A stretch of DNA of 64,000 bases, from contig NZ_CP030771.1 of assembly GCF_006088715.1 (NCBI RefSeq), positions 6,591,501 to 6,655,500 on the forward strand, read 5' to 3'. The stretch comes from Streptomyces sp. YIM 121038. Lineage in GTDB: Bacteria > Actinomycetota > Actinomycetes > Streptomycetales > Streptomycetaceae. The notes under the pieces are model-generated. The model was not told the DNA's origin. It saw nothing but the letters and a program-made list of their open reading frames with translations, and ran no database searches. Shown one piece after another: positions 57,375 to 64,000 of this stretch (positions are counted from its first letter, which is position 1; each line of letters opens with the position of its first letter). Both the position numbers and the translations under genes were made by a program.

Positions 57375-58088
57375 CCCCAATGACCTCGTGAGCCCAAGGG
57401 TGTCGTAACCCGTCGCAATCCCAATATTCAGGGCTTCGGAGCGCGGCCCTCCGGCCTGCGGCGGCTTCACAAGTCGGTCAGGATCGGTCGATATCCGGCG
57501 CACCGTGACCGCCTGGAACCGGCGTTGCGCCTTCTGTGCACGCTCCGCACTCACTCGTGTGCGCCGCGTGTCCATATTGACGAGTGTAGTCACGCAGCGT
57601 AGAGCAGACCTGTCCCTGAGTGACGAGGCTGGTGTATCGTCCCGACAGGGGCTGCGCCGTGCACCGTTCGGCGCCGGGGATCGAGTACCGAGACTGCGAG
57701 GGGGGCGACGGGCGATGCACGGCCTATGGGCGAACGATCCGAAGCGGCGGGACCACCGCCCGCGACTCTCGCGCACACCGGCCCACGGACGTCGGCACCG
57801 CGCCCGGCGGCACCGGCACCCGCACCGCGCCGCCAGGCGCCGTCCACAGCGGTCGGAGGTCGGCGCATGGCAGCCATCAGGGCGGACGAGCGGCCGTCGG
57901 TCCACGGATCCGGCGCCCCCCGGCGGACAGCGGCAGGGCCCCTGTACCCCGCCTGTCCCGTCGACGGGACCGGGGTCCTACGGCCCGGTGCCGGATGGAA
58001 CCCGTGGTGCCACGAAGGGCCTCCCGCGCGCGGTGCGTGGACGCGGCCCCCGTGGCCGTGGCACCGGCGCGCGCAGCGAGGTGGCCCG
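57375..58088 (+). other. Long intergenic region upstream of the second GGDEF-EAL gene
   Basis: This 714-base region has no convincing gene. The first part is unusually AT-rich for the genome (CAATATTCAGG, CCATATTGACG). The later part, 57.73-58.09 kb, is open in the frame of the downstream gene, but about one in six codons ends in A or T and it encodes Pro/Arg-rich filler, so I read it as untranslated leader. Any long leader may carry regulation for the c-di-GMP gene. Confidence 0.55.
57577..57605 (+). promoter_or_regulatory. Candidate housekeeping promoter of the second GGDEF-EAL gene
   Basis: TTGACG (57577-57582) and TAGAGC (57600-57605) are separated by exactly 17 bases, in the most AT-rich part of the gap. 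It would give a leader of about 475 bases before the GTG chosen for the gene. Confidence 0.5.
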
Positions 58089-61000
58089 GTGAGCGGGCAG
58101 GCGGCCTCCGCGGCCGTCCTGGAGGGCGGCCTCGGCGCCCCCATGGCCTCGCCGGGCGCCCCCATGGCCCGCCGCCCGGCGCCGAGCGGCGGCACGGGCC
58201 TGCTCTCCCAGGTCTTCCTGCTGCTGGTCTGCGGCGGCTATGCGACCGGGTCCGCCCTCGGCTGGGGCTCGGACCGGCTCGCGCTCATCATGGGCGACTT
58301 CGGCCTCAGCGCCGCCGCCGCGGCCGCCGCCGTCTCCTGCTTCTTCTACTCCCGCACCCGGCGCAGCCGCTTTCGACCCGCGTGGCTGCTGTTCGCGCTC
58401 TCCTCCGCGATGGCGGCCTGCGGAAACGCGGTGTGGGGATGGCACGAGGTCGTCCTGCGGCAGACCGTGCCCGAGCGCGGCTTCGCGGACCTGTTCTTCC
58501 TCTGCTTCGCTCCGCCCGCCATCATCGGGCTGCTCGTGCTCGCCAAACGCCCGGTCACCAAGGCCGGATGGGTGTGCCTCGGGCTCGACGCGTGGCTCAT
58601 CGGCGGCTCGCTGCTCACGCTCTCCTGGAGCCTCGCCCTCGCGCACACCGCGCAGTTCGACGGGCCCGGCGTCGCGCACGCCGCGCTGTCGCTCGCGTAT
58701 CCGCTCCTGGACATCGCCCTCGTCAGCATGGTCCTGGCGCTGCACTTCAGGCGCTCATCGGCGAACCGCACCGCCGTGAACACCGCCATCGGGGCCCTCG
58801 CGCTGACCGTGATGTGCGACGCCCTGTTCACCTCGCCGCTGCTGCACGCCAGTTACCGCTCCGGCCAGCTGCTCGACGCGGGCTGGTTCGCGGGCTCGCT
58901 GCTCCTCGCGTACGCCCCGTGGGCGGCGCCCCGGCCGGGACGCATCGAACCGGACCCCCCGCGCGCGGCCCACCGCCCGTACGGCAGGACGCGCATCGCG
59001 GGCGTGCACGACGTACGCGGGGCCCGCGACGTCCACGACGTGCGGGGCGCCCGCGACTTCCACGACGTACGCGATCCACGGGACGTACGCGATCCCCACG
59101 AGGGGCGCGACCACCGCGACCACCGCGATCTCCGTGATCCGCGTGACCTTCGTGATCCCCGTGACGTGCGCGACGGGCGCGAGGTCCGCGACCACGAGCG
59201 GGGCGACGACGGACGGTACGCGACGACGCGGCCCATCGCCGGTTCGCTCGCCGCCCTCACGCCGTACCTGGCCGCCGCGGTCTGCACGCTCGGGATCCTC
59301 TACAACGTCCTGAACGGGCGCAGCGTCGACGAGGTCGTGCTCTTCACCGCGGGCACCGTCGTCCTCGCGCTCGTCGTGCGCCAGGGCATCATGCTGCTCG
59401 ACAACATCACGCTGACCCAGGAACTGGCCCAGAAGGAGAACCACTTCCGCTCCCTGGTGCAGGGGTCCAGCGACGTCATCATGATCGCCGCCCCGAGCGG
59501 CATCCTGCGCTACGTCAGCCCGGCCGCCGCCGGGGTCTACGGCCGCGAGGCCGACGACCTCGTCGGCTCGGAGCTGGCCACGCTCATGCACCCCGAGGAC
59601 CTCGGCCGCGTGGTCCACGAGGTGCGCCGCTTCCTCGCCGCCAACCCCGTGGAGGAGCCCACGACGCGGATCGAATGCCGCTTCAAGTCCGGCAGCGGTG
59701 AATGGCTGAACGTGGAGTCCACCGTCAACCGCCACCACGGCGGTCTCATCTTCAACAGCCGGGACGTGACCGAACGGGTGCGCCTCCAGGCGCAGTTGCA
59801 GCACAACGCCGAGCACGATCCGCTCACCGACCTGCCCAACAGGGCGCTTTTCACCCGCCGAGTCGCGCAAGCGCTCGGCGGTCGCAGAGTCACCGACCGG
59901 GGCACGGCCGTGCTCTTCATCGACCTCGACGGCTTCAAGGCCGTCAACGACACCATCGGCCACCAGGCGGGCGACGAACTCCTCGTGATGGCCGCCCAGC
60001 GCCTCCAGGAGGCCGTCCGCGCGTCGGACACCGCCTCGCGCCTCGGCGGCGACGAGTTCGCCGCCCTCATCGTCGGCGACGGCACCCGCGACCAGGCCGC
60101 CCGCGAGAAGCACATCATGGAGCTCGCCGACCGGCTGCGGCTCAGACTCTCGCAGCCGTACGACATCGGCGGCAACGATGTCCGGGTCGCCGCGTCCATC
60201 GGCGTCGCCTTCGCCGAGCCGGGCGTCGGCGCGGGCGAGCTGCTGCGCAACGCCGACCTGGCGATGTACCGCGCGAAGGCCGCGGGCAAGGGCCGCGTGG
60301 AGCTGTACGCCCCGCAGATGCAGGCCGACGTCGCCCGCAAGGCCGAGCTCGCCACGCGCCTGCGCAGCGCCCTGCACGAGGGCGAGTTCGCGCTCCTGCA
60401 CCAGCCCGTGGTGGCGCTCGACAGCGGCCGGATCACCTCGGTCGCCGCCCAGGCGCGGTGGCGCTCGGCCCAGGGCATCCTGTTCACGCCCGCCGAGTTC
60501 CTGCGCACCGCCGAGGACGGCGACCGCACCGCCGAGCTGGGCCGCTGGCTGCTCCAGGAGGCCGTCGAGCAGGCCGCGGAGCGCGCCATCGCCGGGCACG
60601 CGATGCCCGTCTCCGTGCGGATCGGGGCGCGCCGTCTGGTCGACCGCTCCCTGCCGCTCGGCTCCCTGGAAGCCCTGCTCACCCGGCACGGCCTGCCCTC
60701 CGGCGCGCTCGTCATCGAGCTCGCGGACAGCGACCCGCGGGTCTCCCTCGACGAGCTCGAGCGCCGCCTCACCTCCCTGCGGCGGCTCGGCGTCCGCGTG
60801 GCGCTCGACGGCTTCGGCAGCGGCTGCGCGGCGATCACGGCCCTGCGGCGCCTCCCCGTCGACGTGCTGAAGCTGGACCGCGGGCTCGTCGAGGGCGTCG
60901 TGGAGTCCGCCCGGCTGCGCAAGATCACGGCCGGTCTCCTGCGCATCGCCACCGACCTCGGCCTCGACTCCGTCGCCGACGGCGTGGACCACCCCGAGCA

Positions 61001-61268
61001 GGTCGTGGCGCTGCGCGCGATGGGCTGCACCCACGGCCAGGGCATGGCGTTCTCCGGCCCGCTCGACGAGTACCGGCTGCGCCGGGCGCTCGCGATGGGG
61101 GAGTACCCGGTGCCGCGCGGCCCCGTGGAGCCGGTGTGCGTGGGCGGCCCCGCCGTGGCGCCCCCGGCCGCCTTCGGCGGCGCGGGCGCGGCCTACGCGG
61201 CCGGGACGGTGGCCGGGACCACCCCGTTCGGCCTCTCACATGCTGAGACGCCCGTCCCACCTACTTGA
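58089..61268 (+). CDS. Membrane PAS-GGDEF-EAL protein with degenerate EAL domain
   Basis: This 1,059-residue protein has about ten membrane helices in two groups split by an RD/HD-rich insert (about residues 305-377). A PAS domain (HFRSLVQGSSDVIMIAAPSGILRYVS), a GGDEF domain with intact RLGGDEF (653-657) and NDTIGHQAGDELL, and an EAL-type domain follow. In the latter EAL reads AAQ (near 786), DDFGTG reads DGFGSG, and EGVE reads DGVD, so metal and catalytic residues are lost. It probably makes c-di-GMP or only binds it. GTG 58089 has GAGG 7 bases upstream; ATG 57867 has GGAGG but poor codon use. From memory this place before ilvB holds a c-di-GMP gene (possibly cdgF) in other streptomycetes. 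Confidence 0.88.
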   Translation: MSGQAASAAVLEGGLGAPMASPGAPMARRPAPSGGTGLLSQVFLLLVCGGYATGSALGWGSDRLALIMGDFGLSAAAAAAAVSCFFYSRTRRSRFRPAWLLFALSSAMAACGNAVWGWHEVVLRQTVPERGFADLFFLCFAPPAIIGLLVLAKRPVTKAGWVCLGLDAWLIGGSLLTLSWSLALAHTAQFDGPGVAHAALSLAYPLLDIALVSMVLALHFRRSSANRTAVNTAIGALALTVMCDALFTSPLLHASYRSGQLLDAGWFAGSLLLAYAPWAAPRPGRIEPDPPRAAHRPYGRTRIAGVHDVRGARDVHDVRGARDFHDVRDPRDVRDPHEGRDHRDHRDLRDPRDLRDPRDVRDGREVRDHERGDDGRYATTRPIAGSLAALTPYLAAAVCTLGILYNVLNGRSVDEVVLFTAGTVVLALVVRQGIMLLDNITLTQELAQKENHFRSLVQGSSDVIMIAAPSGILRYVSPAAAGVYGREADDLVGSELATLMHPEDLGRVVHEVRRFLAANPVEEPTTRIECRFKSGSGEWLNVESTVNRHHGGLIFNSRDVTERVRLQAQLQHNAEHDPLTDLPNRALFTRRVAQALGGRRVTDRGTAVLFIDLDGFKAVNDTIGHQAGDELLVMAAQRLQEAVRASDTASRLGGDEFAALIVGDGTRDQAAREKHIMELADRLRLRLSQPYDIGGNDVRVAASIGVAFAEPGVGAGELLRNADLAMYRAKAAGKGRVELYAPQMQADVARKAELATRLRSALHEGEFALLHQPVVALDSGRITSVAAQARWRSAQGILFTPAEFLRTAEDGDRTAELGRWLLQEAVEQAAERAIAGHAMPVSVRIGARRLVDRSLPLGSLEALLTRHGLPSGALVIELADSDPRVSLDELERRLTSLRRLGVRVALDGFGSGCAAITALRRLPVDVLKLDRGLVEGVVESARLRKITAGLLRIATDLGLDSVADGVDHPEQVVALRAMGCTHGQGMAFSGPLDEYRLRRALAMGEYPVPRGPVEPVCVGGPAVAPPAAFGGAGAAYAAGTVAGTTPFGLSHAETPVPPT

Positions 61269-61301
61269 CAGGTGTGGCGCGCCGGGGGGAGGGTCAGTGC
61301 C

Positions 61302-61343
61302 ATGCGCACCCGAATTCTCGTACTTGGAAAGCGCGTCGGCTGA
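61302..61343 (+). CDS. ilvB leader peptide
   Basis: This 13-codon gene encodes MRTRILVLGKRVG. Four consecutive codons are Ile-Leu-Val-Leu, the amino acids made through the downstream enzymes, and three of them use codons rare in this genome (ATT, GTA, CTT). GGAGGG lies 9 bases upstream. Ribosome stalling when charged Ile, Leu or Val tRNA is short should change the folding of the following RNA and prevent termination at 61401-61434. From memory the same short peptide precedes ilvB in other streptomycetes. Confidence 0.88.
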   Translation: MRTRILVLGKRVG

Positions 61344-61344
61344 A

Positions 61345-61434
61345 GCTGGGAAGTCCGGTTCCTGACACCGGAGAAATCCAGCGACCGCACCCGGCGCGCT
61401 CCCCTCGCTTGCCCCACGGCACGAGGGGTTTTTT
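61345..61434 (+). promoter_or_regulatory. ilvB attenuator: stem-loop and intrinsic terminator
   Basis: After the leader peptide stop, GCTGG (61345-61349) pairs with CCAGC (61378-61382) and inside it TCCGG (61354-61358) with CCGGA (61368-61372). The terminator then is CCCCTCG (61401-61407) with CGAGGGG (61422-61428), an inner TGCC/GGCA stem, and six T residues at 61429-61434. This is a textbook intrinsic terminator, rare in a genome whose other terminators lack T tracts. Confidence 0.9.
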
Positions 61435-61532
61435 GTTGCACCAGCACTGCCAAACCCAGGCAAAAACCCCGCTAAATCTCCGCCCGACGTCGGGGCGGAA
61501 CCTCAGCGAAAACCCTCAGCATCGAGAAGAGA

Positions 61533-63395
61533 ATGCCGATGACCGAGCAGGCCACCGGGGCCAGCCATCCGCAGCCGCGGCCCCGATCCTCTGGACAGCA
61601 GCAGTCCGCGCCCGTCGAGCACGTCACGGGTGCGCAGTCCCTGATCCGTTCGCTCGAGGAAGTCGGGGCCGACACCGTATTCGGCATTCCCGGAGGCGCG
61701 ATCCTCCCGGCGTACGACCCGATGATGGACTCCACGCGCGTCCGTCACATCCTCGTCCGCCACGAGCAGGGCGCGGGCCACGCGGCCACCGGCTACGCCC
61801 AGGCCACCGGCAGGGTCGGCGTCTGCATGGCCACCTCGGGCCCCGGTGCCACCAACCTGGTCACGCCCATCGCCGACGCCCACATGGACTCGGTGCCGCT
61901 CGTCGCCATCACCGGCCAGGTCTCCTCCAAGGCCATCGGCACCGACGCCTTCCAGGAAGCGGACATCGTCGGCATCACCATGCCGATCACCAAGCACAAC
62001 TTCCTGGTCACCAAGGCCGAGGACATCCCGCGCACGATCGCGGAGGCCTTCCACATCGCCTCCACGGGCCGCCCGGGCCCCGTCCTCGTCGACATCGCCA
62101 AGGACGCCCTCCAGGCGCGCACCACGTTCTCCTGGCCGCCCCAGCAGGAGCTGCCCGGCTACCGCCCGGTGACCAAGCCGCACGCCAAGCAGATCCGCGA
62201 GGCGGCCAAGCTCATCACCGCCGCGAAGCGCCCCGTCCTGTACGTCGGCGGCGGCGTCATCAAGGCCGGTGCCACCGCCGAGCTGAAGGTCCTCGCCGAG
62301 CTCACCGGCGCGCCCGTCACCACCACCCTGATGGCGCTCGGCGCGTTCCCCGACAGCCACCCGCTGCACGTGGGGATGCCGGGCATGCACGGTGCGGTCA
62401 CCGCCGTCACCGCGCTGCAGAAGGCCGACCTGATCGTCGCCCTCGGCGCCCGCTTCGACGACCGCGTCACCGGCAAGCTGGACAGCTTCGCGCCGTACGC
62501 GAAGGTCGTGCACGCCGACATCGACCCGGCCGAGATCGGCAAGAACCGCGCCGCCGACGTGCCGATCGTCGGCGACGCCCGCGAGGTCATCGCCGACCTC
62601 GTCCAGGCCCTGCAGGCCGAGCACACCGCGGGCCACACCGGCGACTACACCGCCTGGTGGGCCGACCTGAACCGCTGGCGCGAGACGTACCCGCTCGGCT
62701 ACGACCACCCCGACAACGGCCAGCTCTCGCCCCAGCAGGTCATCGAGCGCATCGGCCAACTGGCCCCCGAGGGCACGGTCTTCGCCGCGGGCGTCGGCCA
62801 GCACCAGATGTGGGCCGCGCACTTCATCCAGTACGAGCAGCCCGCGACCTGGCTCAACTCCGGCGGCGCAGGGACGATGGGCTACGCCGTCCCGGCCGCC
62901 ATGGGCGCCAAGGCGGGCCGCCCCGACAAGACGGTCTGGGCGATCGACGGCGACGGCTGCTTCCAGATGACCAACCAGGAACTCACCACCTGCGCCCTGA
63001 ACAACATCCCGATCAAGGTCGCCATCATCAACAACGGCGCCCTGGGGATGGTCCGCCAGTGGCAGACGCTGTTCTACAACCAGCGCTACTCCAACACCGT
63101 CCTGCACAGCGGCCCCGACGCGGACGGCAAGCAGCCGAGCGCCGGCACCCGCGTCCCGGACTTCGTCAAGCTGTCCGAGGCGATGGGCTGCTACGCGATC
63201 CGCTGTGAGGACCCGGCCGACCTCGACAAGGCCATCGAAGAGGCCAACGCCATCAACGACCGGCCCGTCGTCATCGACTTCATCGTCCACGAGGACGCCC
63301 AGGTCTGGCCGATGGTCGCGGCGGGCACCTCGAACGACGAGGTCATGGCCGCCCGGGGCGTGCGCCCCGACTTCGGCGACGGCGAAGACGACTGA
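61533..63395 (+). CDS. ilvB: Acetolactate synthase, large (catalytic) subunit
   Basis: This thiamine-diphosphate enzyme condenses pyruvate with pyruvate or 2-ketobutyrate, the first committed step to Val, Leu and Ile. The 620-residue product shows the ThDP Glu in [19 protein letters not shown] (residue 78), [22 protein letters not shown]-region FDDRVTGKL, and the metal motif [21 protein letters not shown]...NN. ATG 61533 was taken; ATG 61539 (MTEQAT) fits the GAGAAGAG ribosome site better and may be the true start. It is controlled by the upstream attenuator and followed by ilvN. Confidence 0.98.
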   Translation: MPMTEQATGASHPQPRPRSSGQQQSAPVEHVTGAQSLIRSLEEVGADTVFGIPGGAILPAYDPMMDSTRVRHILVRHEQGAGHAATGYAQATGRVGVCMATSGPGATNLVTPIADAHMDSVPLVAITGQVSSKAIGTDAFQEADIVGITMPITKHNFLVTKAEDIPRTIAEAFHIASTGRPGPVLVDIAKDALQARTTFSWPPQQELPGYRPVTKPHAKQIREAAKLITAAKRPVLYVGGGVIKAGATAELKVLAELTGAPVTTTLMALGAFPDSHPLHVGMPGMHGAVTAVTALQKADLIVALGARFDDRVTGKLDSFAPYAKVVHADIDPAEIGKNRAADVPIVGDAREVIADLVQALQAEHTAGHTGDYTAWWADLNRWRETYPLGYDHPDNGQLSPQQVIERIGQLAPEGTVFAAGVGQHQMWAAHFIQYEQPATWLNSGGAGTMGYAVPAAMGAKAGRPDKTVWAIDGDGCFQMTNQELTTCALNNIPIKVAIINNGALGMVRQWQTLFYNQRYSNTVLHSGPDADGKQPSAGTRVPDFVKLSEAMGCYAIRCEDPADLDKAIEEANAINDRPVVIDFIVHEDAQVWPMVAAGTSNDEVMAARGVRPDFGDGEDD

Positions 63396-63430
63396 CGGCC
63401 CACGGAACACGAGGCAGAGGCACGAGAACC

Positions 63431-63964
63431 ATGACTCCCATGTCGAAGCACACGCTCTCCGTCCTGGTGGAGAACACCCCCGGCATCCTGGCCAGGATCG
63501 CCGCCCTCTTTTCCCGCCGCGGCTTCAACATCGACTCGCTCGCCGTCGGCGTCACCGAGCACCCCGACATCTCACGCATCACCATTGTCGTGAACGTCGC
63601 GGACCTGCCGCTCGAACAGGTCACGAAGCAGCTCAACAAGCTGGTGAACGTCCTGAAGATCGTCGAACTGGAGCCGGGCTCGGCCGTTCAGCGCGAACTC
63701 GTCCTCGTGAAGGTGCGCGCCGACAACGAGACCCGCTCCCAGATCGTCGAGATCGTCCAGCTGTTCCGCGCCAAGACCGTGGACGTCTCGCCCGAGGCCG
63801 TGACCATCGAGGCCACCGGGTCGAGCGACAAGCTGGAGGCCATGCTCAAGATGCTCGAACCCTTCGGCATCAAGGAGCTGGTGCAGTCCGGCACCATCGC
63901 GATCGGCCGCGGCTCGCGCTCGATCACGGACCGCAGCCTGCGGGCGCTCGACCGCACCGCCTGA
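63431..63964 (+). CDS. ilvN: Acetolactate synthase, small (regulatory) subunit
   Basis: This 177-residue subunit activates IlvB and gives feedback inhibition by valine. It has an N-terminal ACT domain (HTLSVLVENTPGILARIAALFSRRGFNIDSLAVGVTEHPDISRITIVV) and a C-terminal ALS_ss_C domain (RELVLVKVRADNETRSQIVEIVQLFRAKTVDVSPEAVTIEATGSSDKLEAML). It follows ilvB after 35 bases. ATG 63431 and ATG 63440 are both possible. In streptomycetes ilvC normally follows; the window ends 36 bases after the stop. Confidence 0.98.
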   Translation: MTPMSKHTLSVLVENTPGILARIAALFSRRGFNIDSLAVGVTEHPDISRITIVVNVADLPLEQVTKQLNKLVNVLKIVELEPGSAVQRELVLVKVRADNETRSQIVEIVQLFRAKTVDVSPEAVTIEATGSSDKLEAMLKMLEPFGIKELVQSGTIAIGRGSRSITDRSLRALDRTA

Positions 63965-64000
63965 CGTTCCGCATTCCGGAACCCCCCGACCTTCCTGTCC

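Noticed and set aside
57590..58195. Minus-strand gene in the long gap before the second GGDEF-EAL gene
   Set aside because: Composition is Arg/Gly/Pro filler with no recognisable motif or start signal.
61265..61270. TTGACA overlapping the stop of the GGDEF-EAL gene as the ilvB -35 box
   Set aside because: No acceptable -10 lies 16-19 bases downstream, and a start there would leave almost no room before the leader-peptide ribosome site.

Overview
This 64 kb window is chromosomal DNA from a high-GC actinomycete, almost certainly a Streptomyces or a close relative. The signs are near-saturated G/C at third codon positions, frequent GTG starts, several genes that look leaderless, twin-arginine exported phospholipases, and a gene order that, from memory, follows the conserved core of Streptomyces chromosomes (glycine cleavage, mnmA, ligA, gatCAB, ilvBN). 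I see no phage, transposase, CRISPR array, tRNA or rRNA. The region is core genome with small lineage-specific decorations.

Layout. 1-5.7 kb: the end of an exported phosphatidylinositol phospholipase C, then a leftward glycine/serine operon gcvT-gcvH-glyA-sdaA behind a clear tandem glycine riboswitch. 5.8-8.4 kb: a P-loop ATPase and two consecutive SseB-family genes. 8.8-15.3 kb: a five-gene oligopeptide-type ABC importer whose last ATPase ends in ten EPKA repeats. 15.6-23.3 kb: a TRIC-type membrane protein, a thioesterase, a LysR/cysteine dioxygenase/YeiH sulfur module, a WYL regulator, an alpha/beta hydrolase, and a FabR-like TetR facing two small membrane proteins. 23.3-28 kb: cysteine desulfurase and mnmA (tRNA thiolation) around a peptidoglycan amidase, then a tandem pair of secreted bulb-type lectins.

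28-35.2 kb: assorted oxidoreductases and regulators, a MetE-C-terminal-like protein and ligA. 35.5-39.7 kb: an RmdB-type GGDEF-EAL c-di-GMP protein and a GT87 mannosyltransferase. 40-43.6 kb: gatC-gatA-(small gene)-gatB. 43.8-54.9 kb: exported phosphocholine-specific phospholipase C, MMPL transporter, GNAT enzyme, small proteins, a large LuxR/ATPase (LAL) regulator, a DUF6191-type protein with a perfect 8 x 18 bp repeat, and a secreted sugar dehydrogenase. 55.3-64 kb: aldo/keto reductase, 2-hydroxyacid dehydrogenase, a second GGDEF-EAL protein with a degenerate EAL domain, then ilvB-ilvN behind a leader-peptide attenuator.

Shared logic. Glycine controls its own catabolism through RNA, and branched-chain amino acids probably control ilvBN through a 13-codon leader rich in rare Ile/Leu/Val codons. 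Cysteine sulfinate production is paired with a putative sulfite/sulfate exporter. Two c-di-GMP enzymes lie 20 kb apart, one with intact catalytic signatures and one looking cyclase-only. The most notable observations are the RNA regulators, the degenerate EAL protein with its RD-rich insert, the shared motif flanking the lysR gene, and the many in-frame microsatellite-like expansions.
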